Shown here one piece after another: positions 34,623 through 41,884 of a DNA stretch of 53,489 bases. The DNA is from Lachnospiraceae bacterium (GTDB lineage: Bacteria; Bacillota; Clostridia; Lachnospirales; Lachnospiraceae). Made by a program: the position numbers and the translations under genes. Position 1 is the first letter of the stretch. Each line of letters begins with the position of its first letter. The stretch is taken from positions 1 through 53,489 of the forward strand of contig JAETTM010000025.1 of assembly GCA_021769135.1 (NCBI GenBank). The letters are read 5' to 3'. Under the pieces are notes generated by a model that worked only from the letters and a program-made list of their open reading frames with translations, was not told the DNA's origin and ran no database searches.

Positions 34623-35093
34623 ATGATTGTTAATGTAAGAGTAGACCACCGTTTACTGCATGGGCAAGTTGCAATGGCATGGAATCAAGTGCTTGGAAGC
34701 GACTGTATTCTAATCGCAAATGACAGCGTACCTGGGGATGAAGTAAGGAAAGCAGGGATTAAGCTTGCAAAACCCCAAAATACCAAGCTGGTTATCAAAA
34801 ATTTGGAAGATTCCGTAAAAGCGCTTAAATTGGGCGTTACGGATAAGTACCATCTGTTTATTGTTGTGGAATCCGTATCCGACGTATATTTATTGGCAAA
34901 GGAGACGGGAATGATTAAAAAAATCACATTGGGCGGTGTAAAGTCAAGGGAGAACACAGTTCAAGTTTCAAAGGCAGTTTTTGTTACAGAAGAAGAAAAG
35001 GCTATGCTGAAAGAATTGATTGCATCCGGGATAGAAGTGGAAATCAGGCAAGTGCCAAGCGATACAAAAATCATGGCCAAAGATTTGATTTAG
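34623..35093 (+). CDS. PTS mannose-family IIB component
   Basis: A 156-residue EIIB-Man protein. The phosphorylated histidine is expected at His13 in VDHRLLHGQVA, the family's hallmark N-terminus. ITLGGVKSRENT and AVFVTEEEKAML are also typical. It transfers phosphate to the incoming sugar at the membrane complex. GGAAGGAGAAGG lies before the ATG, 14 nt after the IIA gene. Confidence 0.93.
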   Translation: MIVNVRVDHRLLHGQVAMAWNQVLGSDCILIANDSVPGDEVRKAGIKLAKPQNTKLVIKNLEDSVKALKLGVTDKYHLFIVVESVSDVYLLAKETGMIKKITLGGVKSRENTVQVSKAVFVTEEEKAMLKELIASGIEVEIRQVPSDTKIMAKDLI

Positions 35094-35099
35094 GGCACT

Positions 35100-35117
35100 T
35101 GCGGAACTGAATAGGAG
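35100..35117 (+). repeat. Short leader motif TGCGGAACTGAATAGGAG before IIC
   Basis: This motif contains the IIC ribosome binding site. It recurs almost identically (TGCGGAACTGGAATAGGAG) directly upstream of kduD at 51142 and once more at 51114. Confidence 0.55.
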
Positions 35118-35126
35118 GGAAAAAAT

Positions 35127-35897
35127 ATGTTACAGGCTGTTTTGCTGGGATTGGTGGCAATGATTGGAAATGCCACATTTTTGACAGGCACCAGTCTTCT
35201 GGACCGTCCGATTGTCATGTGTACGCTGACAGGATTGGTTATGGGAGATATAAAGTCAGGGATAATTATTGGGGCAATGATGGAACTCGCTTTTATAGGG
35301 GCGTTTTCCGTAGGCGGTGCGCTTCCGCCGGAAATGATTTCGGGAGGTATTTTAGGTGCTGCGCTTACTTTGGCATCGGGAAATTCGCCGGAAGTGGCTT
35401 TGACAATTGGCATTCCCATTGCATCGTTAGCATTGGTATTAAAAAATGCATGCAAGATTTTCATTTTGCCTTATTTTGTGCATAGGGCGGACCAATACGC
35501 AAAGGAAGGAAATGGGAAAGGTGTGTCCAGGATGCATATGTTAGGAGGGCTGCTTTATTTTAATCTGCCCCTTGGCTTGTTCGTGGGTACAGCCTACTAC
35601 CTTGGAAACTCGGTGATGTCAACGGTGCTGAACGCAATACCTGCTTTTGTTCAGAATGGCCTTACCATTGCGACGGGGTTAATGCCTGCTCTTGGTTTTG
35701 CAATATTGGCAAGCATGATTGTGAATAAGAAAAATGTAGTTTTTTTATTCCTGGGATTCCTGTTGGCAGTTTATTTGAATATACCGGTTACGGGAATTGC
35801 CCTGTTAGGGGTGGTGACCGCATTGATTATTGTAGGGATTCAACCAACACAAATGTCCACAGCATTGGCGGGAGGTGACGAAGATGATGACTTCTGA
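35127..35897 (+). CDS. PTS mannose-family IIC component
   Basis: A 256-residue membrane permease of the EIIC-Man type. It has multiple hydrophobic segments and typical stretches such as RPIVMCTLTGLVMGDIKSGIIIGA and GGALPPEMISGG. With IID it forms the translocation channel. AGGAGGG lies 10 nt before the ATG. Its 3' end overlaps the IID start by 14 nt. Confidence 0.93.
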   Translation: MLQAVLLGLVAMIGNATFLTGTSLLDRPIVMCTLTGLVMGDIKSGIIIGAMMELAFIGAFSVGGALPPEMISGGILGAALTLASGNSPEVALTIGIPIASLALVLKNACKIFILPYFVHRADQYAKEGNGKGVSRMHMLGGLLYFNLPLGLFVGTAYYLGNSVMSTVLNAIPAFVQNGLTIATGLMPALGFAILASMIVNKKNVVFLFLGFLLAVYLNIPVTGIALLGVVTALIIVGIQPTQMSTALAGGDEDDDF

Positions 35898-36711
35898 GAC
35901 AAAAGTTTTAGGAAAAAAAGATTTAATGAAAGTATTTTGGCGCTCCTTTACAATGGAGTGGACCTGGAATTATGAAAGGCAGGCAAATCTTGGATATGGT
36001 TTTGCCATGGTGCCTATTCTGGAAAAACTTTATAAGGACAAGCCGGAAGAGAAAGCGGAAGCTTTGCAGAGGCATTTGGAGTTTTTCAATACAACGCCTC
36101 ATGTATCCACTTTGATATTGGGAATAAGCAGTGCAATGGAAGAGCAAAATTCTACCCGGGAGGATTTCGATACATCATCCATCAATAATGTCAAGGTAGG
36201 GCTTATGGGGCCTTTGGCAGGAATTGGCGATTCCCTGCTGTGGGGAACGCTTAGGATTATTGCTACCGGTATAGGAACTTCTTTGGCATTACAGGGAAAT
36301 GTGCTCGGGCCAATTTTATTTTTTTTGATTTTCAACATCCCTCATATTATCCTTCGCTATATTTGTATGATGGGAGGATATAAGCTGGGTGCCGGTTTCC
36401 TGACAAAAATGCAGCAGGGCGGCCTCATGGATAAGGTTACATACGGGGCGGCGATTGTGGGGCTTATGTCCATCGGTGCGATGATAGCGACTATGGTTAC
36501 GGTGAACATACCGTTAAGCTATGGGAGCGGGGATAATGCAATTGTCATCGGGGATATTTTAAACGGGATTATTCCGGGGATTATCCCCCTGCTGTTTACC
36601 GGCTTTATTTACTGGCTTGTTACGAAGAAGAAAATGAGGACTACAGCGGCGTTGCTCCTGATTCTTGTAATTGGGATTGTCGGGAGCATGACAGGAATTT
36701 TGGGAGTATAG
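35884..36711 (+). CDS. PTS mannose-family IID component
   Basis: A 275-residue EIID-Man protein. The N-terminal cytoplasmic part contains SFTMEWTWNYERQANLGYGFAM; NTTPHVSTLILGIS and LMGPLAGIGDSLLWGT follow, all hallmarks of IID. I chose the ATG at 35884 with GGAGGTG 6 nt upstream, not the GTG at 35875 that overlaps that site. It completes the four-protein transporter and precedes the second SIS gene by 15 nt. Confidence 0.93.
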   Translation: MMTSETKVLGKKDLMKVFWRSFTMEWTWNYERQANLGYGFAMVPILEKLYKDKPEEKAEALQRHLEFFNTTPHVSTLILGISSAMEEQNSTREDFDTSSINNVKVGLMGPLAGIGDSLLWGTLRIIATGIGTSLALQGNVLGPILFFLIFNIPHIILRYICMMGGYKLGAGFLTKMQQGGLMDKVTYGAAIVGLMSIGAMIATMVTVNIPLSYGSGDNAIVIGDILNGIIPGIIPLLFTGFIYWLVTKKKMRTTAALLLILVIGIVGSMTGILGV

Positions 36712-36726
36712 AAGGGCTGGTTTGGT

Positions 36727-37839
36727 ATGGATAAAAAAACAATGCTGGATTATGTGTCAGAGACTGCCGCAATGATGCGGGAAAATATAGGGAACAGTAG
36801 GAAATTGACGGCAGAATTGACCAGTGAATATTTAGATGGCGATTATAAGAATATCTGGATAGTCGCTTCGGGCTCATCCCATAACGGGGCAGCATGCGCA
36901 AAGCTATTTATTCAACATTGCCTGGGATGCCAGGTAAAACTGATTACTCCCTTTCAGTTTGTTCATGCTGAGCATGATGTACCGGACTGTGATATGGTAA
37001 TAGCCATATCGCAGTCTGGATACAGTAAAAATACCATGGAAGCCTTGCGGGTCATCCGTTCCATAGGGCGTAAGGCAATCGCTTTGACTGGGGATTTGAA
37101 AAGCGATATAAAGAAGGATGCGGATTTGCTGATAGATTTTGGCGTAGGGGTGGAAACGGTGGGGTATGTGACGAAGGGTGTAAATGCGCTGGCTTTGTTT
37201 TTAATGCTCTTTTCATTGGAAACGGCAAGGGAAAAACATTTTCTGGATAAGCAGGGATATGAAAATCTCCGGAAGGAATTGGAGAAAGTTCCTGCAATCC
37301 ATCAGCGGGTCAGGGAAGCCTTTTTACCCTTTTTTCAAAAAAATATAAAAGCCTTTACTTCCATGCAGATTGCATATGTATGCGCATGCGGTGCGAATAT
37401 TGGCACGGCTATGGAAGGAGCGCTGAAAATTGGGGAAACGGTCCAGATACCGGGAATCTGCTATGAATTGGAAGAATACATACACGGACCTAACCTGCAG
37501 CTTACCCCTAACTATACAGTTTTTTTCATTGACGGGGGGTGTGCGTCGGAACGGGTTTATGAAATTTTTGACTGTACGAAGATTGTTACGGATAGAGCGA
37601 TGCTTATTACGAACAAGAAAAAATATGAAGGGGAAGGCGTTTTTTGCGTTCCATTTGAGCTGCAGGAAGATTTGACGCCGCTCTGTTTCCTTCCGTTTTT
37701 CCAGATGGTCTCCTATGAGGTGACGCAGCGGCTTCACCGGTGGGAAAAGCACCCACTCCAGCTTGTAATGAAAGAAATAGTGGCGGCAAAGAGTGTAAAC
37801 TATGATAAAAGCCCGCTGCGAATTGATATGCCCGGCTGA
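36727..37839 (+). CDS. SIS-domain phosphosugar enzyme, GfrE-like deglycase candidate
   Basis: A 370-residue protein with tandem SIS domains like the GlmS isomerase half. IVASGSSHNGAACAKLF is near 40 and AISQSGYSKNTMEAL near 97, and the catalytic-region PGICYELEEYIHGPNLQL near 250. It lacks the glutamine amidotransferase domain, so it is not GlmS. In the Salmonella gfr operon two SIS enzymes, GfrE and GfrF, cleave 6-phospho-glucoselysine and 6-phospho-fructoselysine. By position this would be the GfrE counterpart, although the substrate is inferred only from context. Its ribosome binding site (GAAGGG) is weak. Confidence 0.75.
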   Translation: MDKKTMLDYVSETAAMMRENIGNSRKLTAELTSEYLDGDYKNIWIVASGSSHNGAACAKLFIQHCLGCQVKLITPFQFVHAEHDVPDCDMVIAISQSGYSKNTMEALRVIRSIGRKAIALTGDLKSDIKKDADLLIDFGVGVETVGYVTKGVNALALFLMLFSLETAREKHFLDKQGYENLRKELEKVPAIHQRVREAFLPFFQKNIKAFTSMQIAYVCACGANIGTAMEGALKIGETVQIPGICYELEEYIHGPNLQLTPNYTVFFIDGGCASERVYEIFDCTKIVTDRAMLITNKKKYEGEGVFCVPFELQEDLTPLCFLPFFQMVSYEVTQRLHRWEKHPLQLVMKEIVAAKSVNYDKSPLRIDMPG

Positions 37840-37855
37840 AAGGAGTATGGTTGAC

Positions 37856-38725
37856 GTGAATCGTAAAGTGGAAGAATGCAGGAAATTATTTTTGGCAGTG
37901 CTGGGAACTTTATTCTTTGCAGGCGGCATGAATTTATTTATTGTTTCGGCGAACTTATACAGCGGTGGGTTTCTGGGAATCGGGCAGTTAGTGCGAACCT
38001 TGCTGGTGGATTTATTGGGGTTTCCGGTGAAAGGGATTGATATTGCGGGTATTGTATTTTATATGATTAATGTTCCTATATTTTTCATAGCATGGAGGGA
38101 ATTGGGGAAAAAGTTTTTTGCGGTAACGATTATCTGCGTTACCATGCAGACAATTTTTTTGACTTTTATTCCCACAGGTGTCCAGATTCTCGGGGATGAG
38201 CCATTGGCTTCGGCATTAATCGGAGGGATAATCTGCGGATATGGCGTGGGGCTTACCCTAAGGGAGGGCGGCTCTGGCGGCGGGCAGGATGTGCTGGGAC
38301 TGTACATGATGAAAAAAAAGAATTCTTTCAGCGTGGGGAAGCTGGCCCTTTTAATTAATGTCATCGTATATATGGGTTGCGCTTTGCTATATGATTTGAG
38401 AATAGTAATATATTCTCTTGTGTATGTTGCGGTTTCTTCTTATGTTACAGACCGGGTGCATCTACAGAACGTGAATGTGGAGGTTATGGTTATAACGAAA
38501 GCGAAAGAGGAAATTGAAGAGATTATTAAAAAATATAACCGTTCTGCCACTGTTATGAAGGGCGAAGGCAGCTATTCCCATGATAGCGTGGATGTAATAT
38601 ATTCCGCACTGTCAAAACAGGAAGCCAGGTCGCTGGAGCATGAGATTTCGGAAAAAAAGCTGGAGGCGTTTATGGTTTTTAAGGACGTGAACCATATTTA
38701 TGGGAAGTATGATAAGCATTTATAA
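37856..38725 (+). CDS. YitT family membrane protein (DUF161-DUF2179)
   Basis: A 289-residue protein. About five hydrophobic segments of the DUF161 type (GGMNLFIVSANLYSGGFLGIGQL; REGGSGGGQDVLG) are followed by a cytoplasmic DUF2179 domain (about 215-285: VMVITKAKEEIEEIIKKYNR). The role of this family is not established; membrane transport has been suggested. I chose the GTG at 37856: AGGAG lies 10 nt upstream, while the ATG at 37847 is only 1 nt from it. The gene follows the SIS gene closely and converges on a MATE gene. Confidence 0.87.
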   Translation: MNRKVEECRKLFLAVLGTLFFAGGMNLFIVSANLYSGGFLGIGQLVRTLLVDLLGFPVKGIDIAGIVFYMINVPIFFIAWRELGKKFFAVTIICVTMQTIFLTFIPTGVQILGDEPLASALIGGIICGYGVGLTLREGGSGGGQDVLGLYMMKKKNSFSVGKLALLINVIVYMGCALLYDLRIVIYSLVYVAVSSYVTDRVHLQNVNVEVMVITKAKEEIEEIIKKYNRSATVMKGEGSYSHDSVDVIYSALSKQEARSLEHEISEKKLEAFMVFKDVNHIYGKYDKHL

Positions 38726-38740
38726 AAGGCTGCGGCGGAA

Positions 38741-40069
38741 TCACCGTACGGATAAAAGGAAGCATGTGGATAAAGATACCCAGAATATAGCCGCTTCCGC
38801 TGCGGGAACCGCCAGCCACATCCCGGCTATTCCCCAGAATTTCGGCAGGATGAGCAAAAATATCAATAGCAATGCAAAAGAGCGGAGAAAAGTAATCATG
38901 CCTGAATAGTGCCCTTTTCCATATGCCGTAAGGCGGATTGCCGCGAAAATATTAAAGCCTGAAAATAAGAAACTGATACCGTATAAACGCATTCCGGACA
39001 ACGATAGTTTAAAAACGATGCTGGTTTTTTCGGCAAAAAAGGTGATGGCAAATGGGGCACAAAAATAAGTTAACCCATAAATAACCAGAGGCGCTATGGC
39101 AAAGAAGCGGCAAGAATATTGTTCCAGCTTATGGCAAATTTCTTTTTTGCCGTTGCCCAGCGCATAACTGAGCAGCGGCGAGATTCCCATGGAATATCCG
39201 AAATAGACGCCGATAAACAGAAATTGGAGGTACATAATGATAGAAACTGCCGCAATGCCGTTTTCCCCGGAAAGGGTTAAGGCTGTCCTGTTGAAAACAA
39301 TAGTGGTAACCGCAACGGCCAATTGGTCAATGCATTCCGAAAGCCCGTTGACCATACAGCGCAGTCCCAGCGAAAGGCGCAAATGATTTATCGTAAAACG
39401 AAGATTCTTACGGTATACTGCAAAATAGAAGATGCCGATGGCACAGGACAAAGCCAGCCCAAGCACGGTGGCCAGTCCGGCTCCTAATATTCCCATATGG
39501 AAATGTGCGACAAAAATCTGATCCAACAAAATATTCAGAATCCCGCCGGAAAATGCCGTGGCAAAACTCCATTTTGGAGAACCGTCCACCCGTATAAAAT
39601 AAGTGAACAATTCTTTCCCAATTGCTGCGGGAGATGCCAAAAGCCACAGAAAACCATATATTCTGCAATTTTGCATAGTAATAGGAGTAGCCCCCAGGAA
39701 TGTCAAAACCGGCGTAAAATTGCATAAGATAAGGATGGAGAATATGCACCCCATAAAAATAGAACTGACCATGCTGGCTGAAAAGGAATGGCCGGCCTTT
39801 TTTGTGTTCCCGGCTCCAATGTCAATGGCTGCAATGGCGCTTCCGCCCGTTGCAAAAGCTAATGCGATGCCTGTCAGTATATTTACCAGGGGATATACTG
39901 TGTTGATGGCTGCCAGGGCATTCGTACTTACATAACGGGACACATACGCGCCGTCAATTATAGTGTACAGTGTGTTGAACAGCGATGTCAGATAAGTAGG
40001 GATGATAAACTTTAAAACTCTGCGAAACTTGATTTCTTCCATATTTTGAAACATTGTTTTGATTTCCAT
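38741..40069 (-). CDS. MATE family exporter under MerR-type control
   Basis: A 442-residue membrane protein with twelve predicted helices and MATE features (YTIIDGAYVSRYVSTNALAAINTVYPLVN; ATGGSAIAAIDIGAG). It resembles the MepA-like branch of drug exporters. The start is one of two adjacent ATGs; I chose 40069 because it lies 14 nt after the GCAG of the leader element, as in the other copies. The promoter at 40205-40235 has the 19-bp spacer and dyad typical of MerR activation, and the divergent gene encodes a MerR regulator. Confidence 0.9.
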   Translation of the reverse strand: MEIKTMFQNMEEIKFRRVLKFIIPTYLTSLFNTLYTIIDGAYVSRYVSTNALAAINTVYPLVNILTGIALAFATGGSAIAAIDIGAGNTKKAGHSFSASMVSSIFMGCIFSILILCNFTPVLTFLGATPITMQNCRIYGFLWLLASPAAIGKELFTYFIRVDGSPKWSFATAFSGGILNILLDQIFVAHFHMGILGAGLATVLGLALSCAIGIFYFAVYRKNLRFTINHLRLSLGLRCMVNGLSECIDQLAVAVTTIVFNRTALTLSGENGIAAVSIIMYLQFLFIGVYFGYSMGISPLLSYALGNGKKEICHKLEQYSCRFFAIAPLVIYGLTYFCAPFAITFFAEKTSIVFKLSLSGMRLYGISFLFSGFNIFAAIRLTAYGKGHYSGMITFLRSFALLLIFLLILPKFWGIAGMWLAVPAAEAAIFWVSLSTCFLLSVR

Positions 40070-40138
40070 CATTTACCTCATTTCTGCGCGGCCTTTTGCG
40101 CATGTCAAGTTTGTGGATGCCGCGCAGACACAAACTTG
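40070..40138 (-). promoter_or_regulatory. Repeated leader element, copy 4 (before the MATE gene)
   Basis: Read on the minus strand: stem CAAGTTTGTG/CACAAACTTG (plus-strand 40106-40115 and 40129-40138) with a 13-nt loop. Loop bases TCTGCGCGGC pair exactly with GCCGCGCAGA (plus-strand 40083-40092). AAATGAGGTAAATG then leads to the ATG. It lies in the MATE mRNA leader downstream of the MerR-type promoter. Confidence 0.8.
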
Positions 40139-40204
40139 CAGAGGAAAGATTTGAAAAAACTTTCACTCTTTTCTCCATTTCTATGTTATTCTCTACGCAA
40201 AATC

Positions 40205-40235
40205 ATTATAAAGTTTCAAGTTGCTTGAAGGTCAA
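40205..40235 (-). promoter_or_regulatory. MerR-activated promoter of the MATE gene, 19-bp spacer
   Basis: On the minus strand, TTGACC (40235-40230), a 19-nt spacer and TATAAT (40210-40205). The spacer holds the perfect dyad TTCAAG-CAA-CTTGAA. A long spacer with a central dyad is the signature of promoters untwisted by MerR-family activators. Confidence 0.85.
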
Positions 40236-40271
40236 GGGGGAATTTGATACAATAATAAAAAGGAGAGGGCG

Positions 40272-41024
40272 ATGGAACAGATATTTAATATCGGGAAAAT
40301 TGCAGATTTTTTTCAAATACCTACTGCTACACTTCGTTATTGGGAAGAAGTAGGATTGGTAAAACCGGCCAAAAATAAGGAAAATGATTATCGGGAGTAT
40401 TCCATTGACGATTTGATGACAATTTCGGATATCCTGTTTTATAAAAATCTCGGACTCCCATTAAAACAAATTAAATCAATGGAACAGACGGATGTTTCCT
40501 ATCATGAACAACTGCTGGAAAATAAGCGGGCTGATTTAGAGAATCAAAAAGCGGAAATAGATAAAAGGATTCAACGGCTGCAGTATCATTTATCCGCAAT
40601 CGATACGCTTCATGAATTTGAAGAAAACCCGTTCCAGCTTACAGATATCGATACGGAGTATATTGTACCATTTGAGCTTATTGAAATTGATAAATTGAAA
40701 CAGTATATTGAAAATCCATACTTGTATTCCCGCGTGCAGCATTCTGATAAAATAAGCGAGGAACACCGCGGTTTGGCAATACTTCGGAATCAAGGATGCC
40801 CGATACCGGAAGGGCAGATTTTGTGGAAAAAGACAGGAACGCAATATGTTGCCTGCCTTTTGAAAGAAGAAATTACGGATGGATTTCCTAATAATCTTCC
40901 GCAGCTTTTAAAAAAGGTGCAGTCGGAATATCATACAGGGTACATAATCAGCCGTTTCCTTTTATGTGCACAGGAGGGCGGAAAGCTTTATGACTTTTAT
41001 AAAACATATATTGAAATCTTGTAA
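40272..41024 (+). CDS. MerR-family transcriptional regulator
   Basis: A 250-residue protein. The N-terminal MerR winged helix (FNIGKIADFFQIPTATLRYWEEVGLV, residues 5-30) is followed by the long dimerisation helix (about 75-115) and a C-terminal effector-binding domain. It lacks metal-binding cysteines of the mercury/copper type, so a multidrug or small-molecule ligand is likely. AGGAGAGG precedes the ATG at 40272. It is divergent from the MATE exporter, whose promoter carries a matching dyad, so it is the probable activator of that exporter. Confidence 0.92.
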   Translation: MEQIFNIGKIADFFQIPTATLRYWEEVGLVKPAKNKENDYREYSIDDLMTISDILFYKNLGLPLKQIKSMEQTDVSYHEQLLENKRADLENQKAEIDKRIQRLQYHLSAIDTLHEFEENPFQLTDIDTEYIVPFELIEIDKLKQYIENPYLYSRVQHSDKISEEHRGLAILRNQGCPIPEGQILWKKTGTQYVACLLKEEITDGFPNNLPQLLKKVQSEYHTGYIISRFLLCAQEGGKLYDFYKTYIEIL

Positions 41025-41082
41025 TTTATATTCTCCCTTTTCGGAATGGTGTGCCTTTGAAGCACAGGCTTATAAATATACA

Positions 41083-41111
41083 TTGTAAGTTGCATGCCGA
41101 TATTTTATACT
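41083..41111 (+). promoter_or_regulatory. Promoter of the CAT-like gene
   Basis: TTGTAA (41083-41088), a 17-nt spacer and TATACT (41106-41111). Confidence 0.6.
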
Positions 41112-41152
41112 TAAATATATAAATTCAGGTTAGCAGAGGAGGGCAGTGGCTT

Positions 41153-41779
41153 ATGCGGAAACTAGAGATAGACAAGTGGGAACGCAAAGAAATATTTGAT
41201 TTTATGTCAGCTCTTTCCGACCCATTTTACACAGTATGCTTTAATATTGATGTAACCAATCTTTATGAATATACTCATAAGAAAAAGCTATCCTTTTATT
41301 ATGCCCTTGTTTATTTGGCCACTCAATCTATAAATGAAGTGCCTGCATTCCTGAATGAACTTATAGATAGTGAAATAGTTGTTTTAGACAGAAGAAGTCC
41401 CAGCTTCTGCGATATTCGCAAAGGAAGTGAAGCTTTTTACATTGTAAATATGTTATTAGGAAACGATATGGATGACTTTTGTAAAAAGGCAAAAGAGGTA
41501 AGTCTTTCGCAAACATCTTTTTTCCCAAAAGATAAACCGGAAAATGAGGCATGGATTTATTTTTCGTGCATTCCATGGATGGATATTACCTGTATAACAA
41601 ATGAAAGGGATTTTAACCCAGATGACACGGTTCCCCGCATAAGTTGGGGGAAATATGTATCTTGTAATGGCAGAAAGAAGCTTAATATGTCTTTAGAGGT
41701 AAATCATAGATTTATAGATGGATTTCATATCGGGCTATTTGAAAGCTATTTAACGGAAAAAATATCTTTGCTTGAATAG
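41153..41779 (+). CDS. Chloramphenicol acetyltransferase-like protein (CatA family)
   Basis: A 208-residue protein of the trimeric CAT fold: WERKEIFDFMSALSDPFYTVCFNIDVTNL at the N-terminus and VNHRFIDGFHIGLF near 183-197. The catalytic motif HHxxxDG is here NHxxxDG: the first His is Asn184, while the second His (185), normally the general base, and Asp189 are kept. Authentic resistance CATs have both histidines, so O-acetylation of another substrate, or weak activity, is possible. GAGGAGG lies before the ATG. It follows the MerR gene with its own promoter, in an AT-richer patch. Confidence 0.82.
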   Translation: MRKLEIDKWERKEIFDFMSALSDPFYTVCFNIDVTNLYEYTHKKKLSFYYALVYLATQSINEVPAFLNELIDSEIVVLDRRSPSFCDIRKGSEAFYIVNMLLGNDMDDFCKKAKEVSLSQTSFFPKDKPENEAWIYFSCIPWMDITCITNERDFNPDDTVPRISWGKYVSCNGRKKLNMSLEVNHRFIDGFHIGLFESYLTEKISLLE

Positions 41780-41884
41780 ATTTCAGCCGGAAGCTTTGCA
41801 CCGCCGCCGGATACAGGCTATGCGCATATAATGCGATAAGGCGCGGTGAGAAATATCGTGGCATAAATGAAGGGGAGCGGATAC

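Noticed and set aside
36727-37839. GlmS (glucosamine-6-phosphate synthase)
   Set aside because: Only the SIS half is present, with no N-terminal glutaminase domain, and the gene lies in a PTS deglycase locus.
41790-41870. GC-rich inverted segments (GCACCGCC...GGCGCGGTG) between the CAT-like and lipoprotein genes
   Set aside because: Long loop, no T-run and no match to either repeat family; not strong enough to call a terminator or element copy.
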